Assembly (NCBI RefSeq): GCF_001949145.1
Contig: NW_019091441.1
Coordinates: 632,057-696,056 of the forward strand
Reading direction: 5' to 3'
DNA: 64,000 nucleotides
Origin: Acanthaster planci
Taxonomy: Eukaryota; Echinodermata; Asteroidea; Valvatida; Acanthasteridae
Shown: positions 36,633 through 50,107 of the stretch, piece after piece
Position numbering within the stretch: position 1 is the first letter of the stretch
Layout of the letters: each line of letters opens with the position of its first letter
Position numbers and translations under genes: made by a program
The notes under the pieces: model-generated
What the model was told of the DNA's origin: nothing
Database searches by the model: none
The model's input: the letters and a program-made list of their open reading frames with translations, nothing else

Positions 36633-39600
36633 TTGATAAAGACTTACAGTAGCCTAATAAATTTTTAAAGGGTACATACATGTACCTCATAATTTTATAT
36701 TCTTTGGGCAGCTAGTTAGACACCATGGCATCTACATGTACAAGCACATTAGCATGAGAATATGTATTGTCTCCTGATTACAGAAATTTTCACTTATTAT
36801 CACAAAGATGTAATGTTACATACTTATTTAATGGTACCATAAGCAAGTCAAGCTCTGTATTTTCCAGTAGCTGCCTTGGGATATGAGGGAACTTTCCAAC
36901 TTATTGATCATCTGCCCATTACTTGGAGTTTGTGACTGCATTCTGATTGTTAGATGATGACAGCAGCAATGTATGCAAAGCAATGTTTCCCTGAAATCCT
37001 ACCCACCAACTCTTGACCGCTTTACTGCCAACGGTGATGCATTTGGGATCTTTGTTGCATTTTGAGATGGACACAGGCTCGGAGAACTGTCAGTCAGTTG
37101 AATGCATCTACAGAGCACTATACTACTGTCATCATCTCAGTGCATCTTCAAAGGGGAAAATTGTTACACATGTGGTTTACACAGAAGCGCATAGATTTCT
37201 GTGGTCTTGGTTCAAAGATCTATGCTTTACTTTTAGCTAGAGTGAATTAACTCAGACTACAGAGAGCACTTTATCTGCTTGCAAGTGCATTCATTCTCTG
37301 ACATTCAGCAGAGTGCTTATGTTTTTTTAATTGCTTTTCCCCCCCAACTTTCTAGGGGAGGTTATTAACAGTTTGGTTTGAGTGTTACATTAAATTATTC
37401 GTGTTGGTTTATGGCATCATACGACAGAAAATTGAAATCACAAATGGTGCCAATATCTTAAATTCCACAAATTTGAATTTTATGTGTAAAATGCTGTGTT
37501 TAGGTGAATGTAACATGCCTTTAAAGTATGCTGATATCGCTATATTTTGGTAACAACTACCCATATGCAGCAACTTGATGGAACATTCATCCCATCAATT
37601 TCCAGTTAGGGGGAGACAAGGGCTAAATTCATGGTGCTACAGCAAGCGGTGACATCACACATTGTGACACTGTGCACTTTAGACAGCAACATTGAAAATG
37701 GCTCACCTTTGGGGGCTATCTTTATTCACGGCAAATACTTGACTGCTGCCCCTGGGCTACGGAAGGATATTTTGTGTGTGCTTAGCTCTGGACATCTGAG
37801 GATTCGCATCGTCTGATGTTTCAGTTTTAAAACATTGTGCATGAACGTGAAGCTATTGCAGGCCATTTGCATAATTTTCACTTCTTATCACTCAAGCGAT
37901 ATAAATAATGCATATCTTATCCATTATTTCCATAGTCTGTAGTCGCCCTAGAAAAAAAAAAAACACAACCTTCCTGAGATTGCTAATCATGGATAACAAT
38001 GCTCAGTTCGTCTGGAGATAGTGCCCTCTAACAGTGATGGTTCTTGATCAGGGAATAAACTACATGTACGTGTGTAGGAATGTCTTAGAACCAAGACCAG
38101 GTTTCACGTTGTTTGGGACAAGATCAGCAATGTGACAATTCAATAAAACCAATTATTTCTTTGATCCTGTCCCCCAGAGAATTTCTTTCTACAGTTCTTT
38201 CTTAGAATTGAAAACAAATCCTTGTTTTCTTTTTTGTTGGCGCTTTTGCTTTCGGGGGCATCAAGCCCAAAGAATTTAATAAGGAATGCTCTCTACTTTC
38301 TTTGAATTCCACAAATTTTTCCAAAATCTACATGAAGAATCCTTAAGGGTTAAGACTGAAGATAAAAATTCTGTACATGTACATGTATTATAAACTGTAA
38401 GCACTACATTCAATGGTTATTAAGTTGGTCACAGTTTGAAAAGCATGGGGCAGTTTCTTTCCGATCATTAAACTTCAACAACCACACAAAGCACAAATAA
38501 AATTTATTACCAAGCCTGTAAACTTTATGAACTTGGCTCAGATTGAGTTTTCCACTGACGATGTGAAATGAATACAGGTACGAGTGATAATTTATGTAAT
38601 GATTAACACTAGACATCATGATAAATATTTATTTTAAAGGAGAACCTGCACAGAAAACTCATAATGTGCATATACCGCAGTACATGTACAGTATCGGTAC
38701 CAGTAATTAAACAACTTTCTTTTGAGTGGAAATATGACAAATTTATGCATTTCAACATGTTCAAGCATTTAATACAGTTTCCTTGAAATACTGCTACACT
38801 GTACATGTAAAATCAAATTAAGCTCTGGATCAATAAAAATGAAGGGTGTTTTTTCAGACGTTTATCTATTCAGTGCTCTTGCAGTTATGTGTAAATCAAT
38901 GGTTGCTTTACAACTGTGACGCAAGTGGTCAGTATATATGTACTAAGGCAATGCTGATAGGAAATTACATTTGTCTGGGCGTGCAGCCATGTAAAGAAGC
39001 TTCTTACCCTTGGCAGTTCCACTCCCAATAAAGATGGCATTTAAACTTCAAACAGCAAAAGGACTTACGTGAATTGCAATGCATGTTATCATGCCAATTA
39101 AAACCATTGATTAAAAAGCCCTTGTGCATTTCAAACTATGGTTCCAAACCTAATTGCCTGTACATGCATTCAAAATACATTCTGTGTTTTGTGCATGGCC
39201 ACTGTAAAAAAAAATAAAATAAATTAATCACTTTAAACAGCATGTGTACTTGTCGTGCACAATACCCTGCCATTCCACCTGCCGGGCATACATGTACATA
39301 TATGGCAAAACAATAAAAGGGGAACATGAATATCTGACAAATTGTATACAAAATAACACTTTCCTCAGAATATTGGCTACATACCAGCATACATGTGTTT
39401 TCAACTGCAATAAACTTATTAGGAGATAAACTGCATGAAATGCTGGAGGGAAAGGTACAGTGTTCATGCACATGTACACACCGGTATTTATTGATTTCAT
39501 GGTTAAACTGAGGTCTAAGGAGGCTACATGTAGTTGTCAGAAAAGTTCATTTAGAAAAAAAGGTCAAGTCAACTGACAACAACAAAGCTCAGTAACCACT

Positions 39601-40699
39601 AACCGCACTAAATTACATTTCTGCAATTTACCACTGAATGCACGCAGCTGAAATAGTGGCATGTTAGTCTCTTGTTTCTTGTTTGAAACGTACTTAAATT
39701 AAAAAATATGAAGAACACACATATGACCCTGTAAGGAAAAAATATGCATTAAATGGGTCTACAGATGTACAAATGTATGGCTGATGATGTCCGACTTTGT
39801 TTACATACTGTACATGTACACTTTCTCCTGGGGCTTCGAATCTATTGCCCCTACGTGTACGTAGCCAAACTGCAACATTATCAGTGCAAGGGTAAATTAT
39901 TGGGGAACCTACTTTTCCATCATTTGGAGATAAGCTTCATGTTTTTCCCCCTTTTTAAGAAATTTGACCACTTACAAACAAATGGTAACTGGTGTACAGA
40001 TATCAGAGAATGCCAAAAAAGTTAAACTAAGGACACAGCAATACTTTTTCTACAATATATGAAAACATGTACATGTTTAATTATTTAGCATTCCCAATCC
40101 ATATTTTTGTCAACTTGACTAACTTACTATTTTGTAAACATCCCTGGAAAATGGATTAGTTATTCTGGTACCTGTGCTATCTCTTAAATATTGAAACAAG
40201 AACAGATAGATTACACACAGCAAACAATTCAAAGGAATCCTTTAATTAAATCTTGAGCAATGCACGCAAATTACATGTACATGTTGTTTCTAAATATATA
40301 ATTTGTCAATTTTTCCTGAGACAATTTTTATTCTATTTAAATCTTGATGAGAGACTGCTATACTGTACCGGTATGTACACAAATAATCTAGTCTTTGATT
40401 CTGTTCATTCGGACATTCAAACACACCTTGTACTCCTCGAAAAGGCATGTTGTGTTCATGCACAGAGGTTAGAGAGCCTCGAGATGTGAACAACTACTGC
40501 ATTTAAAATGAGTGTGATCACAATCTTAAATTTAAAAAAAAAATAAAAGCAAAAACAAACAAACACCCTATACTGCAGATCTGTAATTAATTTACATATC
40601 TGAAATGGTGTGACAAACTATGAACAATGTCCAATGTGCAATGTACAGTACATCCATCAAGGCTTCTTAGTCTACAATTTGGACACAGTACGTGTTTGT

Positions 40700-40780
40700 G
40701 TACAGGTGTATACGTACACTTGTGTACATACATGTACATGTACATGTGTGTCTTGTGTACACAAGCATACATGTACACTG
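40700..40780. repeat. GTGTAC/ACATGT word cluster
   Basis: Dense overlapping GTGTAC, TACATGTACATGTACATG and GTACAC words form a self-complementary tract. Both strands are stop-poor here, which explains the overlapping short frames around it. Confidence 0.75.
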
Positions 40781-43700
40781 CGAAGTAATCTCAACAGCTT
40801 CCTCAACTGCATGCAAAAACAAGGCATGGCACGTTTTAACTATAAGGAAGAGTGTCCCTTTGGCAGGAACACACTGTCTGCACTCACAGGTTCGTGGGCA
40901 TTCCGTGGAATGTGGGTGCATTCGCAACCACTTTCTCTTAAAAGGTGCATTCTTATCATATATGCCTGTAGCTGCAATTCTGCCCACCTGCCTGTCGCTT
41001 CCTTTCTAGTGAGGAGTTTGATCTAATCAGAATGGATGTAAACATGCAAACATATGCATTTATTATAACTTCAAGCGCCTTAATCTATTATTCATTGTTA
41101 TTTTAATTCAAATTTAATTTTAATTATAATGTGAGTAAAGAAACACAGTGCAAAACCACATTTAATTAATGTACTGTATGCTGTACTGGTAGACACATGT
41201 ACATATATCGGTACAAAGTACAGCATAGAACATGCCGTACATGTACATGTTTTGCACTCAACATGCACATATGTACATGTACATACCGGAATACACATGT
41301 GCACATTCAACTTCAAATGCATGCATGGGTAGCAAAGCAGCCATTACCTTTTAAATAAGACTAGATATGCCCATGCACTGTTAATCTATGACTGCAACTT
41401 GTTTGGAAGAAGGTGCGCTGCTGACACACACCATGTGTACTGCCGTTCTACAGTTCTGCATCATACATTTACATACTGTATGAACATGAAAGTGCACTTG
41501 TACATGTACATATGTACTCACAAAAGAACATTATGCGGCACACATTCCAGCATAAGTCATAACTGTACACTCTGACACTTCAGCTCCATGTGGGAAATAT
41601 TCCATTAGTTGAGGTCACTTTAAAATTTCATCACACAGAAAATCACACATAATTCAATTACCAATTAACACACTGACCTAAGGTCAGGCTGGCACTTCAA
41701 ATTCTACAGAAATTACTTGAGCACCTGATGCTCCTCCAACATAACTGTGTATGACTGGTGTAGAGGTATCCAATTTTTCCATGGTTAGCAGCATACTATA
41801 AGGATCATGGCATCATTGCATTGGGGTGGGTTACATCATTTCCTTGCTGATAAATTGGGCAAATATGGTAGGACCAGCATGTTTGTAAACAATTTTAATT
41901 GTGACTGTCAAGATACATGTATGTGCCGGTATGTTGTTTTGGGGCTGCTTTTAACATTTGCATCGTACATGAGAATCTCAAACAATAAAAACAAATGCAC
42001 ATACAGTTCACTGTTCACTGCCTTGCTGCATTCCAGCCATGAGCAGATAGATAGAGCCTTGTGAGTTATATGGTGTACTCGTTATCTAATTCTGATTACA
42101 CACATCAACATCAACTGGATTTCAAACACATCTGCTTTGGTTATCTAATACATGCTGCCTGCAGTGCTAGATGCTCCAGCTACATGTTTGTACGAAGAAA
42201 TCCTGTACAGAGTAATTTACACACATACACGCTGTACAATACATGCTTAATTGCATATCACACAATAAAGCACTTACGGTACCTGATGGGCAATTAAGTT
42301 TAATACCCTACAGTGCATGTTTTTCATAATCGGATAAACTTCTGTTTTGTTTGTTTTTTTATCCTCTTCAACTACAAGTACATGTAGACTTCATAAACAA
42401 TCACTGCTACTGGCAAAAAACTTAATGGCTCAATTAATCAGCAACAAAGGAGCATGTCCATCTTCAACAAATTCTGATGTAGACGCAGCCAGCCTAAATC
42501 TCTACACTTGTGAGAAGTAAAATTCTAGTAACAACTGCGAGTAAAATGCACCCTCAAACTTGCCTCTTAAAACAACAAATGGCCACATTGCCATAGGCCC
42601 GGTACCCTATATATCACTGATATACGTATGTACGTACATGTACCAGTACGAACAGTACATTATTGAACACATCCTAGTTGGTTAACAGAGATTTGACCCT
42701 CCATTCAAACACTATGCTCAAGTTAGCAATTTTAATACATGTATGTGACACTGCCTCTCCCCTCAAATTCATTTTCATACATAGTGGAAAATTTTCAGCA
42801 GAAAGCTTTGATATAGGCAGTGAAAGGTTTGAAATTTGTAATGTTCATGTGTATCCGCCCTGAGCTTGAACAAGAGAGGGCGTGTTTTAATATGTAATGA
42901 CAACGGTCTGATGGTGGGAACTCACCACATCCACACAAAGGCTTATGCATGTATGGCACGGGATATGCTGAGCACGTGAAACCAATTCGTGTTTGAGTCT
43001 TAGAAAAAGACCATATCAGCAATGTGCGCATGGGTGTGGTCTTGCCTAGACAGTCAGGTACTGGAGGAAAAATATGAAAAACAAATGCCAAATGTGATGA
43101 ATGCAAGATGCTACCGGAACGGAAAGCGCACTAGCACTGGAATGTTTGCCCTGCACATTCTAGATGCACATTTCAATAGCTATCATGCACGTAGAGCTAC
43201 ATGTACATGTACATATAGGTAACATGCCAGGTTTTTTTTTTTTGCATGTCTATAAGGGACCAAACAATGGGGCACGGTCATTGCACAGTAAATGGGTCTA
43301 TATTCACATGCTGCCAATGTAGTCTTGTTATGACATACATGTACATGTATATGATTTGAATGCAAGGTCTTCAGTGGGTTGAAAACTTCCCATGTCAATT
43401 TGATTAAGATACTGGTATCCTTTCGCAGATAATAGAGGAGCAGCCTTTAGCCTGGTTTTCCAATGGTGGGTTACAATGTACACACACATACAGTGTATAC
43501 GATTCTCCACACATATGAATATGTGTGATTCAATCCTTCTGAATAATATGCTTATAACGAATAAATCTTACAACTGCTGTTTCTCGACAAAAAGGTATAT
43601 CAACAGATGTCTGAATTCAAATTTGGGTGAAATTTACAGAGAATGCTGTAAATTTGACAAAATTAAGCCCATGTACATAAAAACTTTTTGACCTGTAAAG

Positions 43701-45111
43701 TATCCATTATTGGTAGTTTTACCCTCAGTGGCAGTAAGTTTTACAGGACCAGCTTGGTCATAAAAGAATTACTCTGTCAGTTTTACAGTACCGTGCCAAC
43801 TTCTGATCACTGCCCAGGTCATTGAGCCAGTGCAATCCTGCTACGTTTCAGGCGTCAGGCTGCTTGTATGGACTGTACGTATGTACATGTACATGGTTAT
43901 TTTATCAAATGCAAATGTAGCATGGCTTGTAATTCCTAAAAGTTTGGTTCCAGATTCAATGTTGTGTAATGTGAAAATGTTAGAGGCAAGCATGGAAATA
44001 TGTTTGACCACAAAAGTACATATACTAGAGAAAGTTTTCAACATTTTTGGAATCCTGCATTCCACATTATCCGAAACCACATCCTGTATCAGACTGGAAA
44101 TTCAATCACTACTACGGAAAGTTTAAACTTTCTGTAGGCCTTGAGTAAACCAAGTGCGGATGCCCGGAAAAATAACCATGGTGGAATGTACCGGTAAGTG
44201 ATTGCTCATGTTAACTTAATTACAAATTTCAGCACAGTGCAAACACAGCTTATGTCTACACGTATTTGCTCGGTATGATGTGATGATGTGAGGAGTTCTA
44301 TGTAGCTGGTGTAACATGAAATATGGAATACTCTGATGTTGATTACAGTAGAACATGTGTCTGCATTGTTCTCTGTCCATGACAGCATATGCATTGTGGC
44401 AATGGACCGAGCACAGTCATGTGACATCATTTTCACACTAATTGCAGAATCAAACTGAAATTTAGTTTGCTTCACACATGGGCTAAAGATAAGACCTGGG
44501 CCAAGATTAATTAATAAAACAAATAGGATGGTGCTATGTTGTACAAGTAGTGTGTAAAGCAGAACAGACCAGCCTGGTCAACATTAATTTATGGCCTGTG
44601 TCACAAGGCTAAAGAGGGCATTGAACAGTGGGAGTGCACATTATGTAGGGCTCTGTAAAACATAACATTATCGCGTGCTTATCTCAACTGAATCTCAACT
44701 GGATTCTTATATACCATCTGAATCTGACTGATTAATTGTTGATTATGCAACATTAATTACATATTCATTAAAAGGAGAATAGGAACCATGCAAAATTCAT
44801 TCAACAGTTCATTATAGTCAAACAATAAATGCACACTACACATGGTCATACTGAAACACACCTCTTCGCACAAAGTGGCCAAAGCTAATGATAGATGCAA
44901 GCCTGTTCCGTCTTCTGACATGAACAAATTTCAACACAAATCCGATATGTTGTCCAAGGCTTAGAGGAATATTCAGGACAAATAGGAACATCTATTGTAC
45001 CACTAACAAAAGTGAAAACACAAGGACAAATTATGTAAAATGCTTTTACGTAACTATACGTAATATGTACCTATTTTTGAGATGAGATTTGTAAATAAAA
45101 ATTGGACCTCC

Positions 45112-45402
45112 TCAATCAGCCACTTTCTTTGTGGCCTTTGATGCAAAAGTTGGATTAACTACAAGTGTTTTGGACTCAGAATTGACTTGTTTCTTAACAC
45201 CCTTCAGATTCAAACACAAGGGCAAATACCCAAGTTGCTCCACAAAAAAGTTGATAAAGTTCTGCAATGCACCAGAGATCAAATCAATATTTTTGAAGTT
45301 CTTCACGTTGAAATTCTTCCAGTTTACATACTGTGGCTTCAAAAGTTGCTGAATCATAAATAACATCTTCTCAGGTTTTAAACAAATGTGTACAGAACCA
45401 TG
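45112..45402 (-). pseudogene. Unrecognised protein-coding remnant (possible retrocopy or missed exon)
   Basis: One minus frame stays open from just after an in-frame TAA at about 45403 to a TGA at 45112. It reads HGSVHICLKPEKMLFMIQ, then LLKPQYVNWKNFN, GALQNFINFFVEQLGYLP and CLNLKGVKKQVNSESKTLVV, ending ATKKVAD. The composition (mixed hydrophobic and charged residues, Trp, Gly, Pro) is protein-like, unlike the low-complexity frames around it. I do not recognise the family. No AG acceptor is obvious at the 5' edge, and no poly-A tail was seen downstream. It could be a retrocopy fragment, a terminal exon of an unrelated minus-strand gene, or chance. Confidence 0.3.
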
Positions 45403-45982
45403 TTAATTTACTTTTTTAAATGAATGAAACAAACATTACTACAAGCAAATGTTGTTTTATTTACCAAAGCAAATTCTTTTGTTTATATGAGATGACCATA
45501 GTTATAAAGACCAAGTATCACATACCAGAGCAGTTGTGAATAAAGTCAATGGAGATTCAACATTTTCAAAGTATTTTAAAATTAAAAATGTTTCTCAGTC
45601 GAAGATTCACGTCTGTTCAATATTCTTCGCTTTTTTTGCAAAACTGACCTTCAAGGAGATAATATACACTGTATTGAGAAAAGTGGCATCAGGATGCAAC
45701 AGTCCTCACAAAGCTAAGGTTTTTTAAAAAGTGAGCAGCGAAATTTATACTTCGATTTCCACTTCTCCACATCAAGAAAGAATTGAGGAGGCCAAAGTTT
45801 GACAATAGTACCAAGCCTTAAAAAGGAATAGCAAACATGAAATGAACAACATACCAAGTGCCGCATGTGTGTGCGTGTCAGTAATCTGATTTAGGGCACT
45901 TATGTTTTATCATCTGTTTGAAACATGTCACACAATATGCTTGACATCATCAATTTGGAGCCATGACAGATTAAAGTGATAC

Positions 45983-47399
45983 TAGGGCTGTGCCGAATAT
46001 CCAAATAACCATATAATCCATCCATTACCGAATATTCAAATAATTTTTTCCAAATTTGAATATGCAAATGCAAATTAATAAAAAGAAAGGGAGAATTTTC
46101 TTTTATTTTAAATGAGAAAAGTTGCACTATGGAGGCTTGTTTCGAGCAGACTCAAATGAAAAACGACAGAAATCTTACAGTGATTCAAAAAAGCGAATTA
46201 GTCATTAAAAAATTTGAAAGGAACACAAATTTTAACAGGGCAAGAAGTATTGTATGTCTCTTAAATTTTGCTAAATCGTGGCTGGAGATACTCCTGGATG
46301 TAAGAAGCTATTATAGTGATTATAATGTACAATTGTAAGGATCGACCAATGTAGGTTTTAACTGCCGATCCAATGTCCAATGTTTCAGTCGGAACATTGG
46401 CTGATATCCGATGTGATCCGATGTTTTTACCAACAATAACTGAAAAGTAACCTCAACAGGATGTAGGCCTACTACATCCAACACAAAACCAGTGTACTCC
46501 TTTAAAATGTCAGTTTACACATTCCTGGTAATACTAATAGGATTAGTTTTTGCCTTCACAGTCACTGTTGAGAGAATAAATTGTGCAAATTGTGTACATC
46601 GATCGCTGCCGCGCATGATACTGATGTAACCGATCACACAAACCCACACGGTGCTTACCGGTACATGCAAAATAGACACAGCACCTTGGCCCGAATTACG
46701 GTAGCCTTCAGTCAAGGCACACATGGCACTGATGCACCACTGCATTGGTGTCTTTGACGTGCATGCCAACAGCAGAGGTGCACGTCGTGTATTCAGGTAG
46801 CCACTCGTGCCTTGAATAAAGGCTAAATCGCGGGCTTCCTTCAGACCAGCAACACAGCACCTCATGGGTGGTGCCACAAATGGTGTAGTTCCCGGGCTGT
46901 TTTAATGGCTGTTACTGGAAACAGTAAGTACACTGACTGTTCCATGGGGCCACGGTCCATACATTGCATTATTGCGGCATGGATTGTGCAGGTGTTATTT
47001 TCAGGGATACTTGGGTTTAACCATGGTAAAACCGTTCATTTATCACATCAAATGAAAAAACCAAAGCTTGTATTCATGCTCATAAAAAATGAGATTTTTC
47101 TTTGCCAAAACCGAGTGTAGAGTTTGCTCCTTTCTCCAAGTCAACATCGGCACTCATATCGGCAAGGAAGGTCACATTCTTCCAATCCGATGTTTTGCTA
47201 TGTTGCCGAACATCGGCCCGATCCGATGTCTGATCCCCTCATTGGCTGACCCCTATGCAATTGTGTGTTATTGCAACTGATTTTGTATATGGTTTGTTCA
47301 TCAACAGTCTGCCAGTCAGTACAACCAAATATTCGGATATTCGATCGAATTAAATGTTGAATATTCGAACGGTGAAATATTCGAATTGACTCAGCCCTA
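45983..47399. mobile_element. hAT-type element A (1.4 kb, outer)
   Basis: The left end, TAGGGCTGTGCCGAATATCC, is mirrored by a right end finishing CTCAGCCCTA. The subterminal regions of both ends are rich in GAATATTCG/GAATATC words. Flanking octamers AGTGATAC (45975-45982) and AGTGAAAC (47400-47407) differ at one base, an 8-bp target duplication typical of hAT elements. The interior contains element B and no recognisable transposase, so it is non-autonomous. Confidence 0.8.
46336..47255. mobile_element. hAT-type element B (0.92 kb) nested in element A
   Basis: The left end, TAAGGATCGACCAATG, mirrors a right end finishing CATTGGCTGACCCCTA. Subterminal CCGATGTGATCCGATG is mirrored by CGGCCCGATCCGATG words. 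The flanks TACAATTG (46328-46335) and TGCAATTG (47256-47263) are an 8-bp duplication with one mismatch. It lies wholly inside element A and so inserted later. No transposase was seen; frames inside give no hAT dimerisation domain. Confidence 0.8.
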
Positions 47400-48583
47400 A
47401 GTGAAACATGTACTGATGTACCGGTATATGTAGAACACTAAACAGGTCGATATTAAACAGTAGCACACAAACGTTGAGTAGGCCTACGAAGTCAAAATTG
47501 TTTTGCTGTCTCTACAGAGGAAGGGTCAATGGAACCATGAAACTGTAAGATGTCTGCCAGAAAAATATACTTTATATGAAAACAAATCTACTAGTACACA
47601 GTCACAAACATCTGGTCTGGCAGTTATGAAGGCCCACATTGTAAAACTTCAAAACAAATTTTAAATGGCCCTAATTGCAAGGGAATGGCATATGTATATT
47701 TGCAGAGGTAAAAGTTAGAGAAAAATACGACTGGATTGCAGGGCTGGTACCTCATAAAATTGACTGGACCAGTGCAGGGGGTAACCTTCCACCACCATAA
47801 CCACAGCAAGTGCTATAAGACAGACACTGTAGCATACATGTAAGTGATTATGAACATTACAGACTAAGAAGTTGGTGATAGCACCATGCAAGGATACATG
47901 TATCTCTTTTTAAGTACATGTGTGTGTGGTTCTGAAAAGAACCAGAGGGTACTCAACATTTGGACGGTAATGAGTGTGCTCTGTCCGTCATCAGGAGACT
48001 GCCTGTTAATATTAAGCATTAAATAACAAATTGTACTATTCCAAACATTATGTTTAAGTTGTAGGCCTTCCTTGTGTCAAGGGCCAAGGGGAGATATGTT
48101 TGATAACCACTAGGCTGCTGGACTTGTCCTGGTGTCCATGCAACAAGACCAACATTAAAATCTCTGGCCTCCATCTGGGCACTGGGCCGGTCCATTAGGT
48201 ATTTCCAATGTACTTGTTCAACTGAAGTCTTTTAATTTAGTTCAGTGACTGGGACTGTGCAATCAATTGGTCCTTATTATCTGTCCATCAAACGATTAAA
48301 TGAACTACTTGTAGGTAAACGGTAACAGACCTGGAAATCAAATCACTTGACACCCTTTGCCCAAACCCTACGACATGTATGAGACTAATCTAAAAAATCT
48401 TAAGTACACGCTTTGATAATTTCCCTGCCAAATTCGACTTCGTAGGATGTTTACTCTTTCTGATGGCTGATATGCCAATGCAGAGAAAAATCAGCGATGC
48501 CCGGCCATGCAGGCTTACATGATTTATGGAATTCTTCCTTTAATTGGGCCCAGGCCTTGCATAAATTCAACAAAATAACAAAC

Positions 48584-49228
48584 CTCATATGCATTCTTTA
48601 TGTTGACTGTCTCCTTGGTTTGTGCCACATGCCCAGCTATACCCTGTCCAAAGGGTATACGAATTTCATCTTCTTCGGAGTGAAGAGCATCCTCAACTGT
48701 TGAATTCTCCGTCACGTCAAAAAGCTTGGACACTAGGTAGCGATTATCACGATTTCCACGTGCCAAAAAGAGGCTGCAGCGATCTCCATTCGTCAAGATA
48801 CTCACATTCATGAGAATCTTGTGGCTGAGCGTGTGTAGGTCAAGTTCATCAGCTATGTCACGAATCAGTTCCATAAACAAATCTTTCTCATCAAGCTGCT
48901 TGAGTGCAGATTTATTTCTTCGCACCACTTTCCGTTTCCTTGGTGACAGAAGACTGCGTAAACTTCCACTGGCACCTGCAAAACTTTTGCGTAAGGAGTG
49001 CAACATTTTGTGCTTGTCTGTGTTTGATGCACAGGCAGAGACATCCGGCCAGGACCCAATTTCATGGCTTGACATGCTCTTTGCAACATGACCAACTGAA
49101 TGCTTGGACAGCCATCCATCCACCAACTCTGGTGTTGCCTTTGCAGCAAAAATCTCCATGGCAATATCATGATGGGTGTCCAAATATTTCTCAACGTCTT
49201 CACGACACAAATCACGTTTTTCCGACAT
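48584..49228 (-). CDS. PDE5A: PDE5-like cGMP-specific phosphodiesterase, exon 1 (N-terminus and most of GAF-A)
   Basis: This exon encodes 215 residues of a cytosolic cGMP-hydrolysing phosphodiesterase. The ATG at 49228 is preceded by an in-frame TAA 15 bases upstream and has A at -3. Residues 12-42 ([21 protein letters not shown]) match the PDE5 N-terminal helix region. Residues 60-112 are low-complexity and basic ([13 protein letters not shown]), where vertebrate PDE5 has its kinase-regulated serine. Residues 117-215 are [64 protein letters not shown]. The exon ends in phase 0 at GAG|GTTTGT, and exon 2 continues the family sequence exactly. PDE6/PDE11 GAF-A domains are related but fit less well. 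The gene is 3'-incomplete here. Confidence 0.93.
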
Positions 49229-49864
49229 TTTGAATAGCCTTTAGTTATGCACGGTGTCTGATATTAATAAAATGTTTTGTACAGTTGATGATTTTAACTA
49301 CGTATTGAGTCTTGTGTTAGCGAATAAAACAGGGAAACGTCATTTGGCTGTGTCCGTCCAGTTGTTCGCACCAGAAGGCCCAGGTTTACGGCTGGCGGCT
49401 GAACTCGGGAAGAAACAGTACCGCACGAACTTGCCAAGCAGCTGTGCCGGGTTGCATTTGCCATTCACCATCGCCGTGACCAGCTATCACTGTCATTTTG
49501 CTCAAGACCCAACACGCCTTTTTAAGATATGGAGGGAACACAGGCATGTGCACAGTACCTACTAAATTCACACAACATTGGAATTCTTTTAAATACCTTC
49601 ATTTGTCCAGAAAGAAGCTGCACACACGGTGAACTCACAGTACCGGCAATTCCCCTAATGAGAACACAGTATTGGCAGTATGCACACAGGCTACGTTCGT
49701 GCGTTGTATGTTCGTACGCACAAATGCATCGCCCTCCCGAGCGCGAAACGTGATATAAACTAACCGCGTGAAGCTAGCTACAGATTTGTGCACGAACATT
49801 GCATTGGACGTCGACACGCGTAGCGTACATATCACCAATCATCGCCAGGGTGTTCGATTCAAGG

Positions 49865-49876
49865 CATGACGTCATG
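49865..49876. promoter_or_regulatory. CRE palindrome CATGACGTCATG
   Basis: A 12-bp perfect palindrome containing the full CRE TGACGTCA (49867-49874), 639 bp upstream of the PDE5 ATG. CREB/ATF factors bind this core. Use as a PDE5 regulatory site is inferred from position only. Confidence 0.45.
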
Positions 49877-50100
49877 CTCAATCTGTCCAATCCAAGCTCT
49901 TTAAAAAGTTCTCTTTGTTGGCTTCACGGGCTCAAAAGCTCTCGCGGTGAGTTTGTTACGTAGTGATGCTTCTGGTCAAGAGAAGCAATTTCCCTCATTA
50001 AAGACGGCAGAACATTCTCGAAAGTGACAAAGCTACGCCCAATTTTTATTCGTCAGAAGGAAGAGAGCAAGAGGTTACAATTTGAACCTTAATTAACTGA

Positions 50101-50107
50101 TTTTATA
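50101..50107 (-). promoter_or_regulatory. TATA-like box upstream of PDE5
   Basis: The minus strand reads TATAAAA here, 870 bp upstream of the PDE5 ATG and between the two CREs. Many animal promoters lack TATA boxes and the intergenic DNA is AT-rich, so chance occurrence is likely enough to keep confidence low. Confidence 0.2.

Larger units (their letters stand above)
26422..48583 (-). other. PDE5 intron 1 (22.2 kb)
   Basis: The intron is bounded by GAG|GTTTGT at the exon-1 donor (48583/48582) and TACAG|GAT at the exon-2 acceptor. Phase 0 at both sides restores the family sequence NAYE|DPRF. It is AT-rich and filled with ACATGT words and mobile elements (27057-27283 and 45983-47399). A coding-like remnant lies at 45112-45402. 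Stretches 28000-45000 and 47400-48583 show no gene that I can support; the 134-codon plus-strand frame at 30616-31020 has no recognisable domain. Confidence 0.85.
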
